Origin: B30-G6 sp963701385
Lineage (GTDB): Bacteria > Desulfobacterota > Desulfobacteria > Desulfobacterales > B30-G6
Direction: 5' to 3'
Assembly (NCBI GenBank): GCA_963701385.1
Contig: CAVOZW010000009.1
Coordinates: 434,001 to 498,000, forward strand
DNA length: 64,000 bases
The translations under genes were made by a program, and so were the position numbers. Of the stretch, positions 26,432 to 35,051 are shown in pieces; the stretch's first letter is position 1, and every line of letters begins with the position of its first letter. The notes under the pieces are model-generated. The model was given only the letters and a program-made list of their open reading frames with translations. It searched no databases and was not told the DNA's origin.

Positions 26432-28108
26432 TTAGGTTTTCGTGTTTAGGTAAGGATTTGCATAAAAAACCGTATGGTTATCCCACTCAGACACAATGCT
26501 ACTCGTTGCATTGCCGCTCAAACGAAGCAGTTTAAGTTTGTTCTCAGCCGAAGCTTCATCAAAAAAAGGCTGCGCAAGCAGCACTGAAAAACGAAGGCCG
26601 GTCGAGCGGTTCCAGTAAGGGACCAGGTGTGCAGAAGACGCCCCCGCTTTGCGTTGTCGTAGAAATTTGAATACGGCTTCCAGGTTATCTTCTTGGGCAA
26701 TTTGAACCCACCATCGTTTCAATGGCTGCTGTTCCACATTGCTTGTTATTGCCGGAAAAAGGATGATGTCACCCACGTTGATGGTATTCGGATCTGTTAT
26801 GTGCGGGTTGATGCGCAGGACGGATTGAAGATGGGCCTTGGTGAAGACACCATAAATTGTCTGAATGAGGCCGCCGAGGGTTTCATGCCGCTTCACTTTC
26901 ATCTGCCCCAGTACACCGGGGAATTCGTGTACCTTGGTAGTTGTGGCTTGCGGGTCGATGGTTGAATAAGACGCTTGCGGGGCTTTGTCCGCAGAACCAG
27001 AATCGTCATCGCTAAGCGGTATCGTGACAGATGTACTGGGCGCTATTATTTCCTGGGGGCTGGTGCTGGTGATATTGGAGGTAACGATGGTTTCTGCACT
27101 ATCGTTTATCAGCGGCGCGACCGGCACGGCGGCCGGGGGCGCTGTAGACAAGGCCTTCGAAACAGGGGTTTCTTTGGCTACAGGTGCCGTGACCTGGCTC
27201 GGAAGCCATTTCGGAATGGCGTAGACGGCTCCGGCAATAAGCATCAGGAGCATGGCTGCAATTTGCCATGACCGCTTTTTGCCTGAAGAAAAGACCCTTC
27301 GTATACACGATTGCACCAAAAACCAGTTGGCCTTGCTTTTGTTTTGAATGATCATCGTCAGAATGCTGCGATGGCACAGGTTGACGATTTTACGTGGATA
27401 GCCGTTTGTGGCCCTGTAAATAGCCCAGAGGGCAGGGTAGGTGAACAAGGCCAGTCGTTTTGCAGCCGCACTGGACTGGTTCAGACGATACTGGATCATG
27501 GAGCGCGTATCGCGAAAATTCATGGGTTTCAACAAGTGGTACAGGTTTATCCGATCGGCGAAATTGGCATGCGCCTTGAGTGTATTGTCGAATTCTTTCT
27601 GGGCGAAAATTGCGATTTGCAGCAGTTTGTAATCGTTTGTTTCGAAATTGAGGAACTCTCTCAGCAATTCGAGACAGAAGACCGGAATTTTCTGTCCTTC
27701 ATCGATGATCAGGATAATGGTTTTGTTTTCATCAACACCTTTCGTGAAAAGCGCATGTTTGATGTGTTCTTTGAGTTTGTAGTCGTCGATGTCTTCAGGG
27801 TATGTTTTATCGGTGAGCATCTCCGCCACAGCCCGCAGAAAGTCATGGGGCGTGCTGAAATAAGGATCCAGGATGAGGTGGGACTCTATTTCAGTGTCAT
27901 CGGCAAAGCGTCTCAGAAGCTGACGACAGAGCGTGGTTTTCCCCGTGCCAACTTCACCGATAACCACATTCAATCCCCGTCTGAGCCGCAAGGACAATTC
28001 TAATTTCTGAAGACAGCTGACATGTTGCTGGGAATTGAAAAAGTAATCTGGGTCAGGAGAATTGGAAAATGGCTCTTTATTTAGATTCAGAATACTGAAG
28101 TAGTCCAT
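26432..28108 (-). CDS. MshM/ExeA-like AAA ATPase with C-terminal LysM- and SPOR-like region
   Basis: About 558 residues from the ATG at 28108, 7 bp after the secretin stop; an ATG at 28150 would overlap the secretin. The N-terminal ATPase has GEVGTGKTTLCRQLL, Walker B TIILIIDEGQ and the ExeA-like start FSILNLNKEPFSNSPDPDYF. A membrane helix (WQIAAMLLMLIAGAVYAI) is near residue 300. The extracytoplasmic part carries a LysM-like segment (VKRHETLGGLIQTIYG, NVGDIILFP) and a SPOR-like end (WWVQIAQEDNLEAVFKFL). Such proteins help secretins pass or bind peptidoglycan, which fits its place after the secretin. Confidence 0.85.
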   Translation of the reverse strand: MDYFSILNLNKEPFSNSPDPDYFFNSQQHVSCLQKLELSLRLRRGLNVVIGEVGTGKTTLCRQLLRRFADDTEIESHLILDPYFSTPHDFLRAVAEMLTDKTYPEDIDDYKLKEHIKHALFTKGVDENKTIILIIDEGQKIPVFCLELLREFLNFETNDYKLLQIAIFAQKEFDNTLKAHANFADRINLYHLLKPMNFRDTRSMIQYRLNQSSAAAKRLALFTYPALWAIYRATNGYPRKIVNLCHRSILTMIIQNKSKANWFLVQSCIRRVFSSGKKRSWQIAAMLLMLIAGAVYAIPKWLPSQVTAPVAKETPVSKALSTAPPAAVPVAPLINDSAETIVTSNITSTSPQEIIAPSTSVTIPLSDDDSGSADKAPQASYSTIDPQATTTKVHEFPGVLGQMKVKRHETLGGLIQTIYGVFTKAHLQSVLRINPHITDPNTINVGDIILFPAITSNVEQQPLKRWWVQIAQEDNLEAVFKFLRQRKAGASSAHLVPYWNRSTGLRFSVLLAQPFFDEASAENKLKLLRLSGNATSSIVSEWDNHTVFYANPYLNTKT

Positions 28109-28115
28109 GTTCTTA

Positions 28116-29715
28116 TCAGGATTCGGGCGTGCTTTCAGATGACGTGTCATCCATTAGGGGTTCATCGGTATCGTCACCAAACGGCTCGCCCAGAATATGG
28201 GGTGTAATGAAAATCAGCACTTCTTCTAAATTGTCACTGTTTCTTCTGCCTTTGAAAAGATAACCAATAATCGGTATGTCTTTGAGCCATGGTACACCGG
28301 ACTCGTTCCTTTCGGCATTTTCTTTGCTCAGACCGCCGATAACCGTGGTCTGCCCATCGAAAAGCAGCACGTTGGTGGTGGCCTTCTTGGTGTTGATGGC
28401 GGGCTGTCCCCCGACGGCATTGGCAAAATCGAGCTCGTCTTTTTTGGTGTTGATGTTGAGTTTGAGCGTGTTGTTTCCGATGACATGAGGGGTCACTTCG
28501 AGGCTGAGGACTGCCTTTTTGTATTCGATCTTGACTTCACCGTTCTCTACCGTCTGGTAGGGGACTTCCTTACCGCTTTCAATGATGGCCTTTTGATTGT
28601 CCAGCGTAGTAATCGAGGGGCTTGAGAGGATGTTGACCTTGCCTTCATTCTGAAGTGCCGAGAGCTGTGCGGCAAGAATGCCATTGCCTATATCTTCGAG
28701 AGCAAAGCCGAGGGTCAATCCAGCGGCACCCAAGCCACCCGTCGAAGAGGCAGGGAAATTGGAAGCAAAGCCCGAGGTTGGGTCGATCCCTCCGGCCGAG
28801 AACGAGTTGTCGATGACACCGGATGAATTGGCGCCGGGTGTGATCCAAAGATCTCCGTCGTTGTATAAACCGCCCCACTGAACCCCCAGCTCCATTGAGA
28901 CATCTTTTGTCGCCTCGACGATATGCGCTTCGATCAGGATTTGGGGCGTTGGCTTGTCGAGTTCGACAATCAGAGGAAGCATTCGTTCAAGATCGCTATA
29001 AATAGCTTGAATGATGAGAGAATTGGTATGTTCATCCACCATTACCGAGCCGATGGGTTGACCTTCTTTTTTTTCCGACAGAAACATGGAAAGGCTTTCC
29101 TTGAGCTTGTTGGCATCGGCAAATTCAACCTCGACCACCTGGGTAATCAGTGTTTCCACGAGTTCCATGTCTTTTTCTTGAGACGCAATTTTCTGTTCCG
29201 TGGTCAGACGTTCCAGGCTCCTGGTCTTATCCTCAGGCGTTACAATGCGGATGATATCACCATCCCAGGCATACGAGAGTCCCTGGGTGTTCAGGATACT
29301 TAAGAAAACATGGTCCCAGGAAGCATCTGCGAATATCGATGTTGACGGTTCCTTTTACATTTTCATTGACGATCAAATTCAATCCGACCGCCCGCGTCAA
29401 CGCCCGTAGAAGCACCGTCACATCGGTTTCGTACATGCGCATGGTAATTTTTTTGGTCGGCAGTGGTTTTTCCTTGTCGGTTTTCTGTTTTTCAGCCTCG
29501 GCGACGGTCAGCGTGCGTGGTGGCAGCTGGATGGTGCGCTTTTTTGACTGTGGAGAATAGCCTTTGGACTTTTCAGCGGTCGTTTTCCATTGTTTGAAAA
29601 ACTGATCGGCCTCTCCATCATCCTGCTTGTGCGCACAACCGTAAAATAATGAAAGCAGAAAAATGACGGAAAGCATCCATCTCACGATAAGCAAATATTT
29701 GATTTGTCTTTTCAT
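28116..29715 (-). CDS. Secretin (MshL/PilQ-like), frameshift near 29328
   Basis: About 533 residues joined. The N-terminal frame (29715-29257) has a lipoprotein-like signal (IFLLSLFYGC) and a secretin STN-type domain (LLRALTRAVGLNLIVNENVK). It ends in nonsense after VNIDI; shifting one base gives ADASWDHVFLSILNTQGLSY and joins the long frame 29168-28116. That frame has the N1 repeat (ELVETLITQVVEVEFADA) and the secretin core (VPYQTVENGEVKIEYKKAVL, TTVIGGLSKENAERNESGVP). It forms the outer-membrane pore of the pilus. Confidence 0.85.
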
Positions 29716-29724
29716 TTTAATGGC

Positions 29725-30270
29725 TTATTCCTTTTCTTCCAATGACATGTTAACGGGTTCATCCAATGGAAGGACCATGGTTTCTGAATTGTTTTGAATG
29801 CCCAAAACGATCTTGGTAGGCGATATTCTCTGAACATAATAATCGGTTTCAAGCAGTTGATCACCGGTTTCATACTCGGTACCATTGATAATGGCGATGA
29901 GCGTATCGGATGTCTGTAAAAAACCGGTATAGGCCATTTGAACGGTTTGAACCGTTACCTCGGCACGGGCTTCAAACGGTTCGGATGTGAGAAGTGTCCC
30001 GGCTTGAAGGAAAGGGTCCTGAGGCCAGACTTTTTCAGCTTGATCGATGATATACTTATCGGCAGCCGAGATATACTCATTGGACAAATTCGTGGCAGCG
30101 TCTACAACGAACTTTTTCAATTCCGAAAGCGTCTGTTTGGAACTTTCCACGACGACGTTCTGATCGGGATTGAAAAAGTAGGCGTAGCCGCCATAGGCGA
30201 CGACGACGGCCATTACCAGTAGTATGATTTTCTCTCTATTCGCCATAATTTTCTGGTCCGAGAATCCCAT
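29725..30270 (-). CDS. PilP/MshK-like pilus assembly protein
   Basis: About 173-181 residues; the ATG at 30246 (MANREKIILLV) is an alternative to the one at 30270. One membrane segment (ILLVMAVVVAYGGYAYFF) and a C-terminal beta-rich domain ending in NMSLEEKE, with GTEYETGDQLLETDYYVQRI resembling the PilP/GspC HR domain. Placed between PilO and the secretin, it probably couples the inner-membrane complex to the secretin. Assignment rests on position, size and topology. Confidence 0.7.
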   Translation of the reverse strand: MGFSDQKIMANREKIILLVMAVVVAYGGYAYFFNPDQNVVVESSKQTLSELKKFVVDAATNLSNEYISAADKYIIDQAEKVWPQDPFLQAGTLLTSEPFEARAEVTVQTVQMAYTGFLQTSDTLIAIINGTEYETGDQLLETDYYVQRISPTKIVLGIQNNSETMVLPLDEPVNMSLEEKE

Positions 30271-30302
30271 GGGTCACGGATTCATAACGTCGTGAAACGA
30301 TT

Positions 30303-30878
30303 TTATTGTTCTTGAGCGATCCAGAGGTTAATCGAAACTTTTTGTTTTTCGTCGCTGTTGTCGATGCGAATCGTTTCAATATGTTCAAGATACGGCAGCG
30401 TCCCAAACTGAAGTATCAGGTTGCGCAGATTCATGAAATCGCCTGTCATTTCAATTCTCATCTTGAGTATACCGGACTCATTCATCAACTCGCCGACATC
30501 GGTTTCGATGCTGTCGAGCCTGTAATCGTTCAGCCGAATGATATTTTGAATGACGGAAGAAATGCTGCTGGTGTCATTTCTGGACAGTTTTTCCTTTTTT
30601 GGAAAAGGTAGATTTTTCGGATCTTGAAATATGGCTTTATCAGACAGATCGGTAAAAATGGGTGAAAGAATCTTCTGCTCTTCGATCTGGTCTCTGAGCG
30701 TGTCGATTTCATAGGTAATGTTGCTGTAGACAATATAATTGGGAAAAATAGTTAAGAGCACAAACAAAAGGAATCCGCCGCCGAATAAAATGATAAGCGT
30801 GACGTTTTTTGTCGGCAGTTTACGCAAAGCCATTGATTTGTCCAATATGTTGATTGTCGACCCGGTCCTTACGCCCAA
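30303..30878 (-). CDS. PilO/MshJ-like pilus assembly protein
   Basis: 191 residues from the upstream start; the ATG at 30833 (MALRKLPTKNVTL) gives a more usual 176. One membrane helix (VTLIILFGGGFLLFVLLTIF), a short coiled coil (YEIDTLRDQIEEQKIL) and a ferredoxin-like C-terminal domain (GILKMRIEMTGDFMNLRNLI) fit PilO. Partner of the PilMN fusion encoded upstream. Confidence 0.75.
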   Translation of the reverse strand: MGVRTGSTINILDKSMALRKLPTKNVTLIILFGGGFLLFVLLTIFPNYIVYSNITYEIDTLRDQIEEQKILSPIFTDLSDKAIFQDPKNLPFPKKEKLSRNDTSSISSVIQNIIRLNDYRLDSIETDVGELMNESGILKMRIEMTGDFMNLRNLILQFGTLPYLEHIETIRIDNSDEKQKVSINLWIAQEQ

Positions 30879-30887
30879 ACGGCAGAT

Positions 30888-32777
30888 TCAAACCAGGTCA
30901 AGTTTAGCAGTAAAAAGCAAGACTTCTTTTTTGTTAAGATATTTAAATGACTTGTTTTCAACACTGGGTGTACGAAACAGGGGCGAACCTTTCAGCTTGA
31001 CGATAAAACCGGCCAGGGATGATTCAAACGTGAGGCGGTTGCCCAGAACCACCCCCTCCATCTCAAGCTGCTGCTTGGGTTGTTTCCCATTCGATTGCGG
31101 CTTCTCACCTAAATTGGCTGATATGCTGAGCAGTCGTATATCGGACGGGGTTATGGATGATATCTCATTGATAATCGCGACGCTTTTGTATTTGTCTCCG
31201 AGCTCTTTGATGGCACTGCGCTTATTTTGGGTTTTGGATGCCAGTTCGATGATGAGATTTTTGTTGACAAGGGGTTTGAAACTCTCGACCTCTGCCTGCA
31301 GTTTCGCCAATTCCAGCTTTTTTTGATCGATCAGGTTGTTACCCCACAGAAACAGTCCGAAACATATGGCCAGAAAAAAAAGAATGCTGGCAAAGATGCT
31401 CTGGTTGACCTTGCGTGCGCTTTCGGCGACTTGCTTGTCCTTATAGGTGTGTATAAAATTCGGCGTCAGGGAATTATTGGAAAGCGCCATGCCGATTGCA
31501 GGGGCATAGGCTTCTTTCTCCGTCAGGGTTTCCGGTATGGCCGCAATACCCAGATAGTTCAAGCGCCCCGAAAACGGATTCATTGTATCGATGGGGATAT
31601 CGAGCTGTTCCTTCATGAAGACGAATAGCCGTTCGTATACACTCATCTGGCCGGAGACATAAACCTTGCTCACACGGTCTTTGTTGAAGTGCAGGTAATA
31701 GTGTGACAAGGTTCTCTCCACCTGTTTGACCAGGCGTTCGAGGGCCGGTTGAATCATACCGAATACGTCGTGTTCCTTGAGGATTTGACCGGTTTCTTCG
31801 AGGCGAATGGGTTCGCCGCCAGAAATGTGGTCAAAGAAAACCTGCCGTGCCTCATCGATGTCAAGAAAGTAGCTTTCTTCTTCGATGCCAAAAATACTGC
31901 TTTCAGAAGGTTGGGCCGCTTCCTGGGCCACATCCATTTTGCTTTTACTGATTTCCTGGGCAACCGCTTCGATCATGCTTCGAATACCGGCCTTGATACC
32001 CCTTGAAAGAACGAGATTGCCGTTGGAATAGATAACGATCCTGGACCAGTCTCTTCCGATGAACAGGCTGCAAATGTCTTTCCCGAGGGTTTCGACCACA
32101 TCGGTTCGAAACAGGTTTTGAAGTGCAAAGGGAATAATGGAAATACCCGTCAGCGGGAATCCGATTTTCTCAAAAAGATTTTTCTGCTGAGCGATATCCT
32201 GCCTGGGTGCCACATAGGCCATTACCTCAATTTTATTGATACCGTCCTCAACGATATCGCCGATAATTTCGAAGTCAAAAATCATCTCGTCTTCGTTAAA
32301 AGACAAGTCCTTTTTCAACGTCCAATAGGTTGCATTGGCGATCTGCTTTTTGGATACTCTGGGGATTTTGAGGTTTCTGGTTTCGACCTTGGCTGATGAT
32401 ATGGCATTCCAGAGGGCGACCTTTCTGTTCCTGCCACAAAATTCTTTTAAGACATTCCGCAAAAATTGTGGAAATTTCGGGCTGTTGGGCGTAATGCCGG
32501 TTTCATAGGGAACGCTGATGAAGTCGATCAATTCCTGACGCTTTTCAGAAACCTGATTGACCTTTGCTAATTTGAGTTCATGATAGCCAATATCGATACC
32601 CACTCCGGCTCTCTTTCGCATGGGCACGACATTTGAAAGGATGGTGTTCTGGGGTTGTGCAGGGGGGGGGGCTGATGGTTCGGGTTTCGCAGTTGAAAGA
32701 GCTTCTGTGCTGTTATCCTTTTGGCGAATGAGACCCAACAGTTTTTCTGTGGAGGAAATTTCGTCTTTCTTGGCCAA
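30888..32777 (-). CDS. PilM-PilN fusion protein (MshI-like)
   Basis: 629 residues. After a disordered N-terminus of about 50 residues comes an actin-like PilM domain (VGIDIGYHELKLAKV; nucleotide-binding motifs include VYVSGQMSVYERLFVFMKEQ). Near residue 475 a membrane helix (FASILFFLAICFGLFLWGNN) starts a PilN-like part with a coiled coil and the ferredoxin-like periplasmic domain. PilM and PilN are usually separate; fusion is seen in some MSHA systems. It is the first gene of the pilus operon, and the AT-rich 270 bp upstream probably holds its promoter. Confidence 0.8.
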   Translation of the reverse strand: MAKKDEISSTEKLLGLIRQKDNSTEALSTAKPEPSAPPPAQPQNTILSNVVPMRKRAGVGIDIGYHELKLAKVNQVSEKRQELIDFISVPYETGITPNSPKFPQFLRNVLKEFCGRNRKVALWNAISSAKVETRNLKIPRVSKKQIANATYWTLKKDLSFNEDEMIFDFEIIGDIVEDGINKIEVMAYVAPRQDIAQQKNLFEKIGFPLTGISIIPFALQNLFRTDVVETLGKDICSLFIGRDWSRIVIYSNGNLVLSRGIKAGIRSMIEAVAQEISKSKMDVAQEAAQPSESSIFGIEEESYFLDIDEARQVFFDHISGGEPIRLEETGQILKEHDVFGMIQPALERLVKQVERTLSHYYLHFNKDRVSKVYVSGQMSVYERLFVFMKEQLDIPIDTMNPFSGRLNYLGIAAIPETLTEKEAYAPAIGMALSNNSLTPNFIHTYKDKQVAESARKVNQSIFASILFFLAICFGLFLWGNNLIDQKKLELAKLQAEVESFKPLVNKNLIIELASKTQNKRSAIKELGDKYKSVAIINEISSITPSDIRLLSISANLGEKPQSNGKQPKQQLEMEGVVLGNRLTFESSLAGFIVKLKGSPLFRTPSVENKSFKYLNKKEVLLFTAKLDLV

Positions 32778-33051
32778 TGGGGATCTCCGTTTGATGATTG
32801 GTTATCAAGCAACGTCTAGCGAAGAAAACCCAGACAATCGCTACATCCCGTGTAAGTTATTGTTTGGTGGTGTATATGTATATAACAGCTATATGACTAT
32901 TACCTATAAATATATACAAAGTATATTTCTCATAAATAGGCATATTTGTCAAGAAATAAAAGACATACAGGTCAAAAGACGCAACGCGCTTGAAAAAAGA
33001 AAGCAGATCTGCTTTAAAAGAAAAATTCATTGTACGAAGGTTGGGGAAAGC
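32778..33051. promoter_or_regulatory. AT-rich divergent intergenic region (pilus operon / adenylate cyclase)
   Basis: This gap separates the divergent PilMN and cyclase genes. From about 32870 to 32950 it is very AT-rich with TATATG/TATAAA-like steps in both directions. It should carry promoters for both units, but no single -35/-10 pair is clear enough to assign. Confidence 0.4.
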
Positions 33052-33987
33052 ATGAAAATTCGCGTTGGATTGACAGACAAGATGGTGCTGATCGGTTTGG
33101 GTATCGCGGGTGTGTACTGGATCCTGGATATCATGCTGGCGCTGTTTGGGTCACACAATTTCAGTTTTGGAAGCCATCTTTTCGGTGCCGAATACGGTGA
33201 AATATGGCCACGTCTGATCGTCCTCTGTCTTTTCGTCATTTTTGGATCGCATGCGCAATTCACGATCAATCAGAGAAAAAAGGCCGAAGAACGGAGCCTG
33301 AAAGAGATAGCTACCCGGGAGAGATTTCAGCGCTTGCTTTCCCCGGATCTAGCCGAGATGGTTGTCTCCGGTAGATTGAGTGTGGAAAAGGGTGGTGAAA
33401 ATCGCACCGCCACTGTGATGTTCGTGGATATACGCGACTTCACTGCCATGAGCGAAAACATTCCGGCAGCAGAAGTTCTGCAAATATTGAATGAACACTA
33501 TGAGCTTATCGTGGATATTGTCTTTCGCCACGAGGGTACCGTCGATAAATTTATTGGCGATGCGATGATGGTCATATGGGGCGCTCCGGTCACGCATGAA
33601 GACGATGCCGCCAGAGCATGCTTTGCAGCCATCGATATTCAACGACAACTCGTGAACTTCAACGCATCATTGAGAGCAAGAGGACAAAAGGAAATCCGGA
33701 TCGGCATCGGGATCAATACAGGGAGTCTGGTGGCTGGATATATCGGTTCAACCCAAACCATGAGTTACTCTGTTATTGGCGACACGGTAAACACAGCCTC
33801 AAGGATTTGTTCTGCGGCAAAGCCAGGACAGATCATCATATCAGAAAATACCCGCAAGCAGGTGCACTCGCTTTTCAATATGGAGGCACTCGACCCCATT
33901 GATGCAAAAGGAAAATTCCAGCCTGTAAAAGTGTTCAATATTACGGGGAAAAAGAGTCAAATCGTGAGTGACAAGCAGCCAGGTTAA
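33052..33987 (+). CDS. Membrane class III adenylate cyclase
   Basis: 311 residues from the ATG at 33052, preceded by GGTTGGGGAAAG; an open extension upstream has no ribosome site. Two membrane helices (residues about 13-35 and 55-75) are followed by a class III catalytic domain. Metal Asp residues are in MFVDIRDFT, substrate-specifying Lys and Asp in VDKFIGDAMM and YSVIGDTVNTASRI, and the transition-state Asn and Arg in NTASR. All are present, so it should make cAMP from ATP. It is divergent from the pilus operon and near genes for cNMP-binding proteins. Confidence 0.9.
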   Translation: MKIRVGLTDKMVLIGLGIAGVYWILDIMLALFGSHNFSFGSHLFGAEYGEIWPRLIVLCLFVIFGSHAQFTINQRKKAEERSLKEIATRERFQRLLSPDLAEMVVSGRLSVEKGGENRTATVMFVDIRDFTAMSENIPAAEVLQILNEHYELIVDIVFRHEGTVDKFIGDAMMVIWGAPVTHEDDAARACFAAIDIQRQLVNFNASLRARGQKEIRIGIGINTGSLVAGYIGSTQTMSYSVIGDTVNTASRICSAAKPGQIIISENTRKQVHSLFNMEALDPIDAKGKFQPVKVFNITGKKSQIVSDKQPG

Positions 33988-33994
33988 TCTGGCG

Positions 33995-34030
33995 AATAAA
34001 TACCTGACCCCAGAGGGGCCGGTATTTATT
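33995..34030 (+). terminator. Strong hairpin after the adenylate cyclase gene
   Basis: Perfect 10-bp arms AATAAATACC and GGTATTTATT enclose an inner CCCC/GGGG pair. It starts 8 bp after the stop. There is no pure T tract, so it may be a weak terminator or an mRNA 3' end stabiliser. Confidence 0.6.
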
Positions 34031-34054
34031 GAATCCCTGAAAGGGGTTAGATTG

Positions 34055-34077
34055 CTTTGCCTCCTGAAGAGGCAAAG
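34055..34077. repeat. Nine-base-pair hairpin
   Basis: CTTTGCCTC and GAGGCAAAG separated by CTGAA form a perfect stem-loop. It follows the hairpin at 33995 and has no T tract after it. Confidence 0.6.
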
Positions 34078-34200
34078 TGAGTTGCCCCGAAAATTGTTAG
34101 TACTCTAGGGTTTTTCTTTGTCAATACACGAAAGCGGTATTTTGGCACCCTAATAATGTGATATTGGCAATGCCAAATGGTTTGTGATAGTTTACGGAAT

Positions 34201-34269
34201 CGGCTCATTTGTTACGCCTTGGCAAAAGTTGTGGGGACAACTCACGCCTTGGTTGTAACAGATGAGTCG
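34201..34269. other. Long nested stem-loop, possible structured RNA or small element
   Basis: Arms CGGCTCATTTGTTAC (34201-34215) and GTAACAGATGAGTCG (34255-34269) pair over 15 positions with two G.U pairs. Inside lies a second hairpin with perfect 6-bp arms AGTTGT/ACAACT around GGGG (34227-34242). The sequence ACGCCTTGG occurs twice inside the outer stem. An 8-bp GC hairpin CCTGGCCC/GGGCCAGG follows at 34298-34316. No open reading frame covers it. It lies in the 500-bp gap between the cyclase and ispF. Confidence 0.5.
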
Positions 34270-34412
34270 TTCAGATGGCAAAGCCACTGAACTCTGACCT
34301 GGCCCAAAGGGCCAGGGTTTCTACGCTGGACTAAATAGCCAACAACATCATGCCGGACTTGATAAGCCTGCCCCGGCAGGTCGTTAGCCGGCGGCATCCC
34401 GTGTTCTCCTGG

Positions 34413-34432
34413 ATTCCCGCCTTTGCGGGAAT
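34413..34432. repeat. Dispersed GGATTCCCGC...GCGGGAATGAC palindrome
   Basis: ATTCCCGC and GCGGGAAT with loop CTTT. This palindrome type is widespread as an intergenic repeat in proteobacteria. It lies in the ispF leader, about 55 bp before its start. Confidence 0.7.
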
Positions 34433-34487
34433 GACAAATTGCGGGAATTTATCCACCGGCGTAGTAGCTTACAGGAGGATAGTCTCT

Positions 34488-34964
34488 GTGATAAAAATCG
34501 GCCTGGGGTATGATATACATCCATTGAGCCGGGGAAGAAAACTCATCCTGGGTGGTGTCGACATAGCATATGAAAAAGGCTTACGGGGTCATTCAGATGC
34601 GGATGTGCTGGTTCACGCGCTCATCGATGCGCTCCTGGGAGCGGCCCATCTCGGCGACATCGGACGGCTCTTTCCGGATACGGACCCGCAGTACAAAGAT
34701 GTGTCGAGCCTTCGCCTCTTGGAAAAGACAGGTCTGCTATTGACAAGCAAGGGCTATTTACTCATGAATGCCGATGCCGTCATCATAGCGGAATCACCCA
34801 GGCTTGCGCCCTATTTGGATCAAATGCAGTCGAATATGGCCGATGTATTGCAGGTTCCGACGACCTGCATGCATGTCAAGGCCACCACACATGAGGGTCT
34901 TGGTGCCTTTGGGCGAGGCGAGGGGATCGCTGCCATGTGTGTGGCGCTTCTGAGCACTAAGTAG
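34488..34964 (+). CDS. ispF: 2-C-methyl-D-erythritol 2,4-cyclodiphosphate synthase
   Basis: 158 residues from the GTG at 34488, which has a strong AGGAGG 15 bp upstream; the open frame extending to 34350 runs through a repeat palindrome and is not coding. Metal-binding residues are in GLGYDIHPL (Asp, His) and the conserved GHSDADVLVHALIDALLGAA follows. It makes the cyclic diphosphate intermediate of the MEP isoprenoid pathway in the cytoplasm. The length is normal. Confidence 0.95.
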   Translation: MIKIGLGYDIHPLSRGRKLILGGVDIAYEKGLRGHSDADVLVHALIDALLGAAHLGDIGRLFPDTDPQYKDVSSLRLLEKTGLLLTSKGYLLMNADAVIIAESPRLAPYLDQMQSNMADVLQVPTTCMHVKATTHEGLGAFGRGEGIAAMCVALLSTK

Positions 34965-34976
34965 TAAACTGTATAC

Positions 34977-35029
34977 AGACGTCAGGAGACAGAATCAGAA
35001 AAAGACGTACGATGTTGGACGTTCATCTC
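34977..35029. repeat. Short A and inverted B array fragments
   Basis: GTCAGGAGACAGAATCAGAA (A-type units) is followed by ACGATGTTGGACGTTCATCT (inverted B-type). Both are short and degenerate. They begin the 399-bp gap between ispF and cysS, the rest of which is element C1. Confidence 0.6.
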
Positions 35030-35051
35030 ATAAAGAGTTGATCCAAATTAA

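Noticed and set aside
27311..28003. 230-codon plus-strand open frame
   Set aside because: Lies fully antisense to the MshM-like ATPase gene, which has clear motifs; no ribosome site or family resemblance.
30739..31326. 195-codon plus-strand open frame
   Set aside because: Antisense to the PilO and PilMN genes with shadow-type composition.
32620..33051. Extended N-terminus of the adenylate cyclase
   Set aside because: It overlaps the PilMN gene on the other strand and crosses an AT-rich promoter-like region; the ATG at 33052 gives the normal two-helix start.
34350..34487. Extended N-terminus of IspF
   Set aside because: The extension runs through a dispersed palindrome, has no homology to IspF and lacks a ribosome site; the GTG at 34488 has AGGAGG.
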